NCBI GenBank assembly: GCA_028293745.1
Contig: JAQGOF010000127.1
Location: 22,481-86,480, forward strand
DNA length: 64,000 bases
From: Gammaproteobacteria bacterium
GTDB taxonomy: Bacteria; Pseudomonadota; Gammaproteobacteria; Steroidobacterales; Steroidobacteraceae
Direction: 5' to 3'
The notes beneath the pieces are model-generated. The model did no database searches, was not told the origin of the DNA, and saw only the letters and a program-made list of their open reading frames with translations. Both the position numbers and the translations under genes were made by a program. Positions 18,940-27,047 of this stretch are shown here, piece after piece (the stretch's first letter is position 1; each line of letters starts with the position of its first letter).

Positions 18940-20543
18940 CGATCCAACGCAAGGGATCCCATCTGGGTGCGCAGCACCCGGCTGACGAGCGCGCCCTGCC
19001 GCTCGAATAACTGCCGTACGTCCTTCCCACTCGCACCGCGCGCGACCAGCGAATACCAGCGATTCGAACCTTCACCACCGGCGGCATCACAGCGCTCGAT
19101 CTGAAGCTTCTCGCCGTTGTCCAACGCGCCCTCAGCAATTGTCTCGAGACCTTTCGGACTCAACTCACCGTGTATTCGCACGCTGAACTCAGTCGTCAGT
19201 CCGCGCATCGAGCGCTGCAGTTTCGCCGCCAGATCACCGTCGGAGGTCACCAATTCCAGCCCGCCATCAACACGTGGCATGGGGCTTACGGGAATAAACC
19301 GGCGTCCGGCGCGACGCGGGATGCGGTCGAGTATGGGAGTGCCGGGAGACGGGACTGTAGTCGCGCGAGTCCCTGACGACGCCTCGGTCCCTTCAGAAAA
19401 CTCCGACGCCTCAATAGACGCCGATTGCTCGCCCGTCTCAACCGGCTGTTGCAAATTTTCACCGGGCGAGCGATGGATCAGAAACACCCGCGCAGCTCCG
19501 CCAACCTGGCGTTGGCGAATCAGGCGGCCGTCGAGTCGCACATGGTCAGACGGTCCCACTCGAATGCCAAGTACGGCGGGCTCGCCATTAACGGTAATTC
19601 GTCCTGCGCGAATCCACTCCTCGACCTCGCGGCGCGATGCCAAACCGGCTCGTGAAAGCACCTTCTGGAGGCGCTCCCCTTCCTCGCCACGCTCGCGGCG
19701 TCCGCGAACATCGCCTGGCGCAAAATCGGAAACGCCACTTGCTGCAACACCGGATTCATCACGCGCTACATCGTTGCGCGTATGAGCAGGCGACTCTCCA
19801 CTACGACCTCCACGGATCGTGTTTCGCCGCCCAGATTGTCCAACTCGGCGCCCCGTCGGCTCGCTCCGCCCAACATAACCGCCCGTTCGACCGCGAGAGC
19901 CAGGCCCCTGGGTCTCACGATCGCCGCCGTACACTCCGCGATTACTGCCGCGGACTTCGTGACCACCGTGGCGAACTCCTCGCTCGCCCACGCGGCCAGC
20001 GCCACCGCCGGTGCGAATCCCACGCTCGCCTCCGCGCCCAGCGCCACCACCGGTGCGAATCCCGCGCTCGCCTCCGCCACCGGCACCGCCACCAGTGCGA
20101 ATCCCACGCTCGCCTCCGCGCCCAGCGCCAGCGCCAGTGCGAATCCCGCGCTCGCCTCCGGCACCAGCGCCAGCACCGGTGCGCATTCCGCGCTCGCCTC
20201 CGCGCCCAGCGCCAGCACCAGCACCAGTACGCATCCCGCGCTCGCCTCCGCGCCCAGCGCCAGCACCAGTGCGAATCCCGCGCTCGCCTCCGCGCCCAGG
20301 GCCACCACCGGTGCGCATCCCGCGCCCGCCTCCGGCACCAGCGCCAGCACCAGTGCGCATCCCGCGCTCGCCAACACGGGCGCCACGCTCGCCGCCCCGG
20401 GCATTGCCGCCACCGGTGCGGGTCCCGTGCCCGCCGCCATGCGCAGCGCGGCTGCCGCTGCGGCTCGCGGAACTGCCCGCACTGCCGCGCCTCCGCCCTC
20501 CGCTGAAGGGCGAGTTGGAATCGTCGCTGGATTTACGGCGCAT
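18828..20543 (-). CDS. RluB-like pseudouridine synthase family protein; catalytic Asp replaced
   Basis: Downstream of scpB, where rluB normally lies. Residues about 288-345 are an S4 RNA-binding domain (ERLQKVLSRAGLASRREVEEW), and the rest follows the RsuA/RluB fold to VSRVLRTQMGSLAL. In RluB the catalytic aspartate sits in VGRLDxxTSGLLLLTNDG; here the aligned stretch is IPVSPMPRVDGGLELVTSDG, so GRLD has become SPMP and Asp is Pro. The KPxG motif is also changed (HRSPGE). Residues 1-285 are a Gly/Arg-rich tail with a tandem repeat. The frame is intact over 571 residues. Probably an RNA-binding protein rather than an active 23S U2605 synthase; this is inference. Confidence 0.8.
   Translation of the reverse strand: MRRKSSDDSNSPFSGGRRRGSAGSSASRSGSRAAHGGGHGTRTGGGNARGGERGARVGERGMRTGAGAGAGGGRGMRTGGGPGRGGERGIRTGAGAGRGGERGMRTGAGAGAGRGGERGMRTGAGAGAGGERGIRTGAGAGRGGERGIRTGGGAGGGGERGIRTGGGAGRGGERGIRTGGGAGRVGERGVRHGGHEVRGSNRGVYGGDRETQGPGSRGRTGGYVGRSEPTGRRVGQSGRRNTIRGGRSGESPAHTRNDVARDESGVAASGVSDFAPGDVRGRRERGEEGERLQKVLSRAGLASRREVEEWIRAGRITVNGEPAVLGIRVGPSDHVRLDGRLIRQRQVGGAARVFLIHRSPGENLQQPVETGEQSASIEASEFSEGTEASSGTRATTVPSPGTPILDRIPRRAGRRFIPVSPMPRVDGGLELVTSDGDLAAKLQRSMRGLTTEFSVRIHGELSPKGLETIAEGALDNGEKLQIERCDAAGGEGSNRWYSLVARGASGKDVRQLFERQGALVSRVLRTQMGSLALDRHLSRGRFRELSSEELEALLATAEGGGAAEGGRAAAE
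19968..20396 (-). repeat. Gly/Arg tandem repeat array inside the RluB-like gene
   Basis: About ten imperfect in-frame units of 14-17 codons with the core ERG(I/M)RTG followed by GAGAG or GGGAG and RGG. The DNA on the plus strand alternates CGAATCCCGCGCTCGCC-type blocks with GCCACCAC/GCCAGCAC blocks. The encoded peptide resembles RGG/RG-rich disordered RNA-binding tails. Confidence 0.9.
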
Positions 20544-20568
20544 GTAGCCCTTGAATGAGTCCGCGCAG

Positions 20569-21909
20569 CTAGTCGTCTATGTCGCGGGGTCCCGCGACGA
20601 GTTCGCTTGAGCCCGGCCCTGCAGCTGATAACTCGTCCTCGTCCGAACCGTCGTCATCGCCGGCTGCGAGATCAGCATCGATGCTCGCAGCAAACTCCTC
20701 TGCTTCATGAAGAGCGCTGTCGGGAGCTCCTCGCCGAGTAGGGGTAGGCTTCTTGTGATCGCCAGCTGATTGGCGTTCAGCCTTGGGGGTCGGGCGCTCA
20801 TCGGCATTTCCGGTCGCAACCGCTCCGGCCGGCGCACGTTCAGCACCGGGGCCATTGCCGCCCTCGCTGGCAACCGCTTGTCCATTAGCGCGATTACCAA
20901 CAGAGCCCTCTGCCATTCGATCTGCAGTGGCGTTGGTGCCCGTCACTCTATCCGCGCTGCCGGCGACAGGACCCTCGGCGCCTTCGCCGTCAGCCGCACC
21001 CGCGACATCCGGTGCAACAGCAGCCTGAGCCGCCGCCTCTGCGACCTCCGCCGCAACTGTGACCTCAGCCGCAGTGTCCGCGGCCTCCGCCGCAACAGCC
21101 TCAGCCGCTGCGTCCGCAACCTCCGCCCCAACAGTGACCTCAGCCGCCGGGTGCGCGACATCCGCCGCAACAGCGACCCCAACCGCAGTGTCCGCGGCCT
21201 CCGCCGCAACAGCCTCAGCGTCCGCAACATCCGCCCCAACAGCGGCCTCAGCCGCCGCGTTCGCGACTTCCACTCCTGCACCTTCGACGCGACCGGCATC
21301 CGCTGCACCATCGGCACCGCTATCATCAGTTGCCAACGCAACCGGCCCAGGATCCGGCAAGTCAAACTGTACTTTAATGTCGCCGATGACTTTGAGCTCG
21401 GCGAGTGGTGGCAGTTCGTCCAGATTCTTCATGCCAAAGTAGTCCAGGAAGTCTCGAGTGGTGCCGAGGAGCTCGGGCCGTCCCGGAACGTCTCGGTGAC
21501 CAACCACGCGAACCCAGTTGCGCTCGATCACCGTTTTCAGGATGTTGGGATTGACGGCTACTCCGCGCACCGCTTCGATCTCAGCGCGTGTTATCGGTTG
21601 TCGATAGGCGATCAGCGCAAGTGTCTCGAGTAGTGCACGGGAATACCGTGCGGGGCGCTCGGGCCACAAACGCGAGATCTCATTCGCCATCTCTCGCCGC
21701 ACCTGGATGCGGAACCCCGCCGCGGTCTCTTTGATCTCGATACCGCGATTCGAATACTCAGCCATCAGGGCCGTAAGGGCGGCATGGATTTCCTGCAGCT
21801 CAGGCCGCGCGCCCTCATCGAACAGCTCGACGAGCTCCGCAAGGTGCAATGGCTTGCCGGCCGCCAGCAAGGCGGCTTCGATCACATTCCTGATGTGCGA
21901 TTCATTCAT
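20569..21909 (-). CDS. scpB: Segregation and condensation protein B with long Ala-rich tail
   Basis: ScpB binds ScpA and completes the SMC condensin. The first 185 residues contain the two winged helices (VIEAALLAAGKPLHLAEL, and RYSRALLETLALIAYRQPIT with GRPELLGTTRDFLDYFGM). ATG 21909 was chosen because it gives the standard N-terminus and overlaps the scpA stop by eight bases. The remaining 260 residues are a low-complexity Ala/Val/Glu/Asp tail, beginning with acidic repeats and ending acidic; typical ScpB proteins have about 200 residues. The Smc subunit is encoded 10 kb away. Confidence 0.93.
   Translation of the reverse strand: MNESHIRNVIEAALLAAGKPLHLAELVELFDEGARPELQEIHAALTALMAEYSNRGIEIKETAAGFRIQVRREMANEISRLWPERPARYSRALLETLALIAYRQPITRAEIEAVRGVAVNPNILKTVIERNWVRVVGHRDVPGRPELLGTTRDFLDYFGMKNLDELPPLAELKVIGDIKVQFDLPDPGPVALATDDSGADGAADAGRVEGAGVEVANAAAEAAVGADVADAEAVAAEAADTAVGVAVAADVAHPAAEVTVGAEVADAAAEAVAAEAADTAAEVTVAAEVAEAAAQAAVAPDVAGAADGEGAEGPVAGSADRVTGTNATADRMAEGSVGNRANGQAVASEGGNGPGAERAPAGAVATGNADERPTPKAERQSAGDHKKPTPTRRGAPDSALHEAEEFAASIDADLAAGDDDGSDEDELSAAGPGSSELVAGPRDIDD
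20986..21270 (-). repeat. Ala/Val/Glu-coding repeats in the scpB tail
   Basis: Two copies of a roughly 120-base period can be seen: the plus-strand block starting CGCAGTGTCCGCGGCCTCCG recurs almost identically about 120 bases later (near 21069 and 21189), with shorter repeats nested inside. It codes for AEVTV-type and AAEAADT-type segments. Confidence 0.8.
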
Positions 21910-22948
21910 CAGTTTCCTCACCGGGCGCAGGCGGTTCGTCCGTGCCCGCAAACTCATCAACGTCCAATACTGGTGCTACTACTGTGGGTCCTTCTACTGC
22001 GGGACTTTCTGCAGCGAACACCTGCTCATCAGCCGGGCCGGGAGCATCGTTGTCGGAAACAACGCGCAGCGTCCGGTTGGAGCTGGCAGCCCGTACATGC
22101 AGCGGTGCGAAAGGCTCGGCCTGCACAATATCGATCAACCCCTCGCGCACCAGCTCGAGGATGGCGACGAAAGTCACCGTTATGCCCATCCGTCCCTCCT
22201 CGGGCCGGAACAGGCGGATGAATTCTACGAAACTCGAGTGCTCCAGTGTGGAAAGGATGTCACCCATTCGCGCACGGACGGAGAGGCGTTCCCGCTGGAT
22301 ATGGTGATGCGCGAACATCTCCGAGCGCACCACGACTTCCTTGAATGCGATCAGCATTTCCTGCAGCGTGATCTGCGGCAGAAGGCGCACAACGTTGCGG
22401 TCCTTCAGCTCCGCGGACGTTGCCCAAACGTCGCGCTCGAGTCGGGGCAGCGCATCAATGCTTTCAGCAGCGCGCTTGAACCGCTCATATTCCTGCAGCC
22501 GGCGCACCAGCTCTGCTCGCGGGTCTTCTTCGTTGCCGTCCTCGTCAACCTTGGGCCGAGGCAGCAACATCCGCGATTTGATCTCGGCCAAGGTCGCGGC
22601 CATGACCATGTACTCGCCGGCCAGCTCGAGCTGCAACTCCGTCATCAGCTCGATGTACTTCATGTACTGGCGCGTGATCTCGGCCAGCGGGATGTCGAGG
22701 ATGTTGAGGTTCTGACGGCGGATCAGGTACAGGAGCAGGTCGAGCGGTCCCTCGAAAGCCTCGAGAAACACTTCCATCGCCTGCGGCGGAATGTAGAGAT
22801 CCCGCGGCATCTGCGTGATTGGCTCGCCGTTCACGATCGCGAAGGGCATCTCCACCTGCTCGGGTGGCGGCTCGGCAGCCGGCGCTTCCGCGGGAATGTT
22901 GGATACCACTATCTTCAGATCAGGTTTGCTTTTCAGGGGCTTACTCAC
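21902..22948 (-). CDS. scpA: Segregation and condensation protein A
   Basis: Kleisin subunit of the SMC-ScpAB condensin. The signature FLEAFEGPLDLLLYLIRRQNL (the Smc-binding helix) is near residue 65 and the C-terminal winged helix (VTFVAILELVREGLI) is near residue 275. GTG 22948 was taken as start, eight bases after the trpS stop; the frame is open further upstream inside trpS but those codons are not conserved. An acidic, Pro-rich tail of about 55 residues follows the kleisin core. It overlaps scpB by eight bases. Confidence 0.9.
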   Translation of the reverse strand: MSKPLKSKPDLKIVVSNIPAEAPAAEPPPEQVEMPFAIVNGEPITQMPRDLYIPPQAMEVFLEAFEGPLDLLLYLIRRQNLNILDIPLAEITRQYMKYIELMTELQLELAGEYMVMAATLAEIKSRMLLPRPKVDEDGNEEDPRAELVRRLQEYERFKRAAESIDALPRLERDVWATSAELKDRNVVRLLPQITLQEMLIAFKEVVVRSEMFAHHHIQRERLSVRARMGDILSTLEHSSFVEFIRLFRPEEGRMGITVTFVAILELVREGLIDIVQAEPFAPLHVRAASSNRTLRVVSDNDAPGPADEQVFAAESPAVEGPTVVAPVLDVDEFAGTDEPPAPGEETDE

Positions 22949-22955
22949 CTTCGGC

Positions 22956-24170
22956 TCACTCGGCGCGCAAATGCATCGCGCGGCGCACTTCATCGAGTGT
23001 CGCCCGCGCAGCATCGCGCGCCTTGTCAGCACCCTCGGCAACAATACCGCGCACCAGCTCGGGATTCTCCTCGAATTCCTGGGCGCGCCGGCGCAAGTTG
23101 GTGACTTCCTCGACCACCTTGTCGATGACGGGCTGTTTGCAATCGAGGCAGCCTATACCTGCCGAACGACAACCCTCGTTCACCCAGGCCCGGGTCGCAT
23201 CATCGGAATAGATCTTGTGCAGGTCCCATACCGGGCATTTCTCCGGATTCCCCGGATCGGTGCGGCGGACGCGCGCCGGATCAGTGACCATGGCGCGCAG
23301 CTTCTTAGTGACAACCTCCGGCTCCTCGCGCATGCCGATCGTATTGCCATACGACTTCGACATCTTGCGGCCATCGAGGCCGGGCACCTTTGGCGCAGTA
23401 GTGAGCAATACGTGCGGCTCGGGCAGAATCGTTACGGCACCGCCCTCCAGAAATCCGAGCAGGCGCTCGCGGTCGGCCACTGTAATGCGGTTGTTGCTGG
23501 TGACCAGCACGCGTGCGCGCTCCAGCGCCTCCGTGTCACCTGATTCCTGAAATTTACGCCGTAACTGCTTGTATGTGGTACTGTTTCTTCCGCCCAAACT
23601 CTTGACCGCACGCTCCGCCTTTGCTTCGAAGTCTGGCTCGCGGCCATAGAGGTGATTGAAGCGTCGCGCGATTTCGCGAGTCATTTCAACGTGCGCCACC
23701 TGATCTTCGCCAACCGGCACGTAAGCAGCGCGGTACACCAGGATGTCGGCACTCTGGAGCAGCGGGTAGCCAAGGAATCCATACGTTGCGAGGTCCTTCT
23801 CCTTCAGCTGCTCCTGCTGATCCTTGTAGCTCGGCACGCGTTCGAGCCAGCCGAGCGGAGTGATCATTGACAGCAGCAGATGTAACTCGGCGTGCTCAGG
23901 CACGTGAGACTGTATGAACAGCGTCGCAACACCCGGATTCAGCCCAGCAGCGAGCCAGTCGATGAGTACATCGTGGATTTGCGCCGGCAGCTTCGAGGTG
24001 TCGTCGTAGCCAGTGGTGAGCATGTGCCAATCGGCAACAAAGAAGAAGCACTCGTACTCGTATTGCAGAGTCACCCAGTTCTTCAGTGCACCGTAGTAAT
24101 TGCCCAGATGCAGTCGGCCTGTCGGGCGCATGCCCGAAAGCACGCGCCGAGCGGGAGCGGTGGAGCTCAA
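22956..24170 (-). CDS. trpS: Tryptophanyl-tRNA synthetase
   Basis: Class I synthetase charging tRNA-Trp. The HIGH-equivalent is GRLHLGNYYGAL (residues 18-29) and KMSKS lies in GLDGRKMSKSYGN. At 404 residues it is the longer type with a small cysteine-containing insert (CRSAGIGCLDCKQ) near residue 340. TTG 24170 is the chosen start: it gives the family N-terminus RRVLSGMRPTG and lies five bases after GAGGG, whereas the first in-frame ATG would remove conserved residues. A good -10 (TATAAT) lies at 24254-24259 in the gap to yciO. Confidence 0.96.
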   Translation of the reverse strand: MSSTAPARRVLSGMRPTGRLHLGNYYGALKNWVTLQYEYECFFFVADWHMLTTGYDDTSKLPAQIHDVLIDWLAAGLNPGVATLFIQSHVPEHAELHLLLSMITPLGWLERVPSYKDQQEQLKEKDLATYGFLGYPLLQSADILVYRAAYVPVGEDQVAHVEMTREIARRFNHLYGREPDFEAKAERAVKSLGGRNSTTYKQLRRKFQESGDTEALERARVLVTSNNRITVADRERLLGFLEGGAVTILPEPHVLLTTAPKVPGLDGRKMSKSYGNTIGMREEPEVVTKKLRAMVTDPARVRRTDPGNPEKCPVWDLHKIYSDDATRAWVNEGCRSAGIGCLDCKQPVIDKVVEEVTNLRRRAQEFEENPELVRGIVAEGADKARDAARATLDEVRRAMHLRAE

Positions 24171-24253
24171 CTCATCCCTCGAATGGCCTGATGACCGATC
24201 GGATCGAAAATAGACACGGCTGTCCTGATGCTAGCTGGATTCGGCGGGCCCGA

Positions 24254-24259
24254 ATTATA
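24254..24259 (-). promoter_or_regulatory. Putative -10 box of trpS
   Basis: On the minus strand the sequence TATAAT sits about 85 bases before the trpS start, within the only gap between yciO and trpS. The -35 region is weak by eye, so the assignment rests on the perfect -10 and its position. Confidence 0.5.
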
Positions 24260-24333
24260 GCGCACGCGGGCCTGGCCCCGGACGGAGGACCGTCCGGGTG
24301 GGCCCGTCATGCACGATTATCGCGAGCTGACGA

Positions 24334-24969
24334 TCAATGGCGGTCGCCGATCAATGGCTCGAGGCTGCCCTTCCCCTCGCGGACAATCACCGGAGGGGAG
24401 GACGAAAGATCCACGACGGTGGTCGGCTCGACACCGCAGTCGCCTCCATCGAGAACCGCGTCGACCGCATTCTCGAGGCGCTCCTGGATCTCGAGGCCGT
24501 GAGTAAGTGGCTGCGGATCACCTGGCAGGATGAGCGTCGAGCTCATCAACGGCTCGCCAAGTTCGGTCAGCAGCATGTGCGGGACTGGATGATCGGGAAT
24601 CCGCACTCCAATGGTGCGGCGACGCTCATGTTGCAATCGGCGCGGTGTCTCGCGCGTAGCGTGCAATAAAAACGTATATGGCCCCGGTGTGCATGCCTTC
24701 AGCAATCGAAATTGCCACGTATCGAGGCGCGCGTAGCGCCCGACGTCAGTGAGGTCCGCGCACACGAGCGTGAAATGGTGATGACGATCCGCACCGCGAA
24801 TCATGCGCAGTCGCTCAAGCGCGTTCTTGTCATTGATGTGACAACCGAGTGCGTAGCATGAATCCGTCGGATACGCGATGACGCCTCCCGCACGCACGAT
24901 TTCCGCCGCTTGACGGATCGAACGCAATTGGGGGGTGACGGGGTGAAGCTCGAAATATTGGCTGGTCAT
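24334..24969 (-). CDS. yciO: YciO/YrdC/Sua5-family protein
   Basis: 211-residue YrdC-fold protein with the family N-terminus IRQAAEIVRAGGVIAYPTDSCYALGC, the basic loop and HFTLVCADLTDVGRYA, and TIGVRIPDHP. Members include TsaC, which makes threonylcarbamoyl-AMP for tRNA t6A; the YciO branch is related but its exact role is less clear. Gene context beside trpS and yciB, as in the E. coli trp-side neighbourhood, favours YciO. It is transcribed divergently from yciB across 107 bases. Confidence 0.9.
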   Translation of the reverse strand: MTSQYFELHPVTPQLRSIRQAAEIVRAGGVIAYPTDSCYALGCHINDKNALERLRMIRGADRHHHFTLVCADLTDVGRYARLDTWQFRLLKACTPGPYTFLLHATRETPRRLQHERRRTIGVRIPDHPVPHMLLTELGEPLMSSTLILPGDPQPLTHGLEIQERLENAVDAVLDGGDCGVEPTTVVDLSSSPPVIVREGKGSLEPLIGDRH

Positions 24970-25076
24970 GCCCGCATGAGTAGGTGCCGGGGAGCAATCG
25001 AGGCACCCAAGGCTAATTCAGCTATGATACGCGGCCATTTTGGCCACCTAGTGCCTCAACCGGCAAACTTTCAATT

Positions 25077-25643
25077 ATGCAGGCTCTGCTCGAGTTCGCG
25101 CCGCTCGTAGCGTTCTTCGTCGCTTATCGCGTCTGGGGACTGTACACGGCGACGGCTGTCCTGATGGCCGCGATGGCGATTTTACTCGTCGTGGACTACG
25201 TGCGCCTGCGCCGTATCCCCGCGATGCATACATTGAGCGCGGTCCTCGTCTTTCTGTTCGGCACCGCCACACTGATTCTGCACGATCTGCGCTTCATCCA
25301 GTGGAAGCCGACGGTCTTTTTCTGGCTCGCCAGCATCGCCTTCCTCGCGAGTCATTGGATTGGCAGGCAGACGCTCACGCAACGCTTGCTCAGCGCAGCA
25401 TTGGGCGGCGAGGAGATCCGCGTCGTGGAATCGACGTGGAAACGCCTTAATCTGCTGTGGGTAGTGTTTTACGCACTGCTGGGCGCATTGAACCTTCTTG
25501 TCGCGTTCAACTTCAGCGAGCACCTGTGGGTCACTTTCAAAGTCATTGGCCTGCCGGTCGCAAATCTCGTTTTTGTCGGTGCGCAGGTCGCATGGCTCGT
25601 GCGTCGCTCCGCAGCATCCGTCGAGCCCTCACCTCAGTCCTGA
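25077..25643 (+). CDS. yciB: Inner membrane septation protein YciB (IspZ)
   Basis: Polytopic inner-membrane protein of 188 residues. It opens with LLEFAPLVAFFVAYRVWGLYTA and has five to six hydrophobic segments, with the conserved IQWKPTVFFWLASIAFLAS and the NLLWVVFYALLGALNLLVAF blocks. YciB is linked to envelope integrity and cell division. ATG 25077 gives the standard N-terminus. The next gene, bolA-like, follows after 10 bases. Confidence 0.95.
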   Translation: MQALLEFAPLVAFFVAYRVWGLYTATAVLMAAMAILLVVDYVRLRRIPAMHTLSAVLVFLFGTATLILHDLRFIQWKPTVFFWLASIAFLASHWIGRQTLTQRLLSAALGGEEIRVVESTWKRLNLLWVVFYALLGALNLLVAFNFSEHLWVTFKVIGLPVANLVFVGAQVAWLVRRSAASVEPSPQS

Positions 25644-25653
25644 GCAGCACCCA

Positions 25654-25920
25654 ATGTCGTCAACCAAAGTTGAGCAGCTTCGCTTGGCACTGCAGCGCGA
25701 GTTGGCGCCGCTGTCACTCGAAATCATCGACGACAGCGCCAGGCACGCCGGTCACGCGGGCGCGAGCGAGGGCGGCCACTTCCGCGTCGTACTCGTTGCC
25801 GACGCTTTCAAAGGACGTTCGCAACTCGAACGCCACCGACTGGTCTATGCAGCCGTCGCACCGCTCATGGGGCAGGGTGTGCACGCCTTGAGCATCGTTG
25901 CCCACACTCCTGATGAATAG
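25654..25920 (+). CDS. BolA-family protein
   Basis: 88-residue BolA-like protein: a short alpha/beta fold with GHFRVVLVADAFKGRSQLERHRLVY and a final GVHALSIVAHTP strand. BolA proteins partner with monothiol glutaredoxins in iron-sulphur trafficking or act as morphogenes; which applies cannot be told here. The usual conserved His (RHRLVY) is present. ATG 25654 lies just after yciB, and the gene is followed 34 bases later by the PpiC lipoprotein, so the three are probably co-transcribed. Confidence 0.9.
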   Translation: MSSTKVEQLRLALQRELAPLSLEIIDDSARHAGHAGASEGGHFRVVLVADAFKGRSQLERHRLVYAAVAPLMGQGVHALSIVAHTPDE

Positions 25921-25954
25921 TTTAATAATCGTGTTTAACTTACTGAGAAAGCAC

Positions 25955-26824
25955 ATGAATTACTTGCGAATTATCCTGTTGGGCGGACTCGTCGGCCTGG
26001 CGTCCTGCCAACCCAAAACCGACAGTAGCCTGAGCACGCCGGCGGACAACTCAGCGGCGGTCGCCACAGTGAACGGCACCAACATCTCGCAGAATTTCTT
26101 CGAGCAGTACATCAAGGCCATCACCGGCAAAGCGTCCAGCGAGTTGACGGCCGAACAGCGCACCCAGGCGCTCGACAACCTGATCCGTGCGCAAGTGGTC
26201 GGACAGCAGGCGGCCAAGGACGGCATCGACAAAGTGCCGGAGACGGCAGCTCTTCTCGAGCTGACCCGCCTGAATGTTCTGCAGCAGGCAGTAGCCGAGA
26301 AGTACCTGAAGGATCGCAAGCCCAGTGAACAGGAGCTTCGCGCCGAGTACGAAACTCAGGTCGGCTCGCTCGCCAAGCAGGAATACCACGCCAAGCACAT
26401 CCTCGTTGCGACCGAGCCGTTTGCGCAGAAGGTCGTCGAGCGGCTGCAGAAGGGCGAGAAGTTCGAGGATGTCGCCAAGCATGAGTCCATGGACTCGTCC
26501 AAAGACAACGGTGGCGATCTCGGCTGGTTTACCCCCGACAAGATGGTCAAGCCCTTCTCCGACGCCATCCTGTCGCTCAAGCCCGGTGAATACACGCACA
26601 AGCCGATTCAGACCCAGTACGGCTGGCATGTGATCGAGCTGGTGGAGACGCGCGATCTGCAGCCGCCTGCGTATGACAATGTTCGTCAGCGCCTCGAGCA
26701 GGTTGTCCAGGCGAAGAAGGTCAAGGCGTACACCGACGATCTGATGCGCAACGCCAAGATCGAGAAAAAGCTCGATGAGAAGAAGGCAGAGGGCCAGAAG
26801 CCGGCCGAGAAGAAGCCCGGCTGA
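25955..26824 (+). CDS. Lipoprotein peptidyl-prolyl isomerase (parvulin, PpiC type)
   Basis: The 289-residue protein starts with a lipoprotein signal whose lipobox is GLASC (Cys about residue 18), so it is predicted to be acylated and face the periplasm. A SurA-like N-terminal helical part (ATVNGTNISQNFFEQYIKAI) is followed by a parvulin domain at about residues 140-235: YHAKHILVA, GGDLGWFTPDKMVKPF and YGWHVIEL. The tail is Lys/Glu-rich. It probably assists folding of outer-membrane or secreted proteins. The ATG at 25955 was chosen because it gives the intact signal peptide. Confidence 0.92.
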   Translation: MNYLRIILLGGLVGLASCQPKTDSSLSTPADNSAAVATVNGTNISQNFFEQYIKAITGKASSELTAEQRTQALDNLIRAQVVGQQAAKDGIDKVPETAALLELTRLNVLQQAVAEKYLKDRKPSEQELRAEYETQVGSLAKQEYHAKHILVATEPFAQKVVERLQKGEKFEDVAKHESMDSSKDNGGDLGWFTPDKMVKPFSDAILSLKPGEYTHKPIQTQYGWHVIELVETRDLQPPAYDNVRQRLEQVVQAKKVKAYTDDLMRNAKIEKKLDEKKAEGQKPAEKKPG

Positions 26825-26835
26825 GCCGCGGCAAT

Positions 26836-26870
26836 GTCCCTTGAGCGTCTTCGCCGAGCGCTCAAGGGAC
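26836..26870 (+). terminator. Strong hairpin after the ppiC gene
   Basis: Perfect 12-bp stem GTCCCTTGAGCG / CGCTCAAGGGAC with an 11-base loop, starting 12 bases after the stop codon. There is no clear T tract. A near copy of the right arm plus flank (GAGCGCCAAGGGGCGATAG) follows directly, so the segment also reads as an imperfect direct repeat. Confidence 0.6.
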
Positions 26871-26959
26871 GATAGCCGAGCGCCAAGGGGCGATAGATGT
26901 TCCCCCCGGCCTACGATTTACCATTTGCTGTCAGCGAGGGTGGCTGGCGTGCGTTTTGC

Positions 26960-26989
26960 TTGAACGCAGGCTCGTTTAAGCGGTCTAAT
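26960..26989 (+). promoter_or_regulatory. Putative sigma70 promoter of the Gly-rich gene
   Basis: A -35-like TTGAAC at 26960-26965 and a -10-like TCTAAT at 26984-26989 are separated by 18 bases, about 60 bases before the start codon at 27048. The assignment is by eye. Confidence 0.5.
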
Positions 26990-27047
26990 CGGTGAGGCCA
27001 AAGGGCCGTGCCGGTGCGCAAGAAGTGGCCGGTGCCGGAGTAGCATC

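Noticed and set aside
19968..20396. Possible CRISPR array
   Set aside because: Repeats are in frame, uneven (42-51 bases) and without unique spacers; they code for a Gly/Arg tail.
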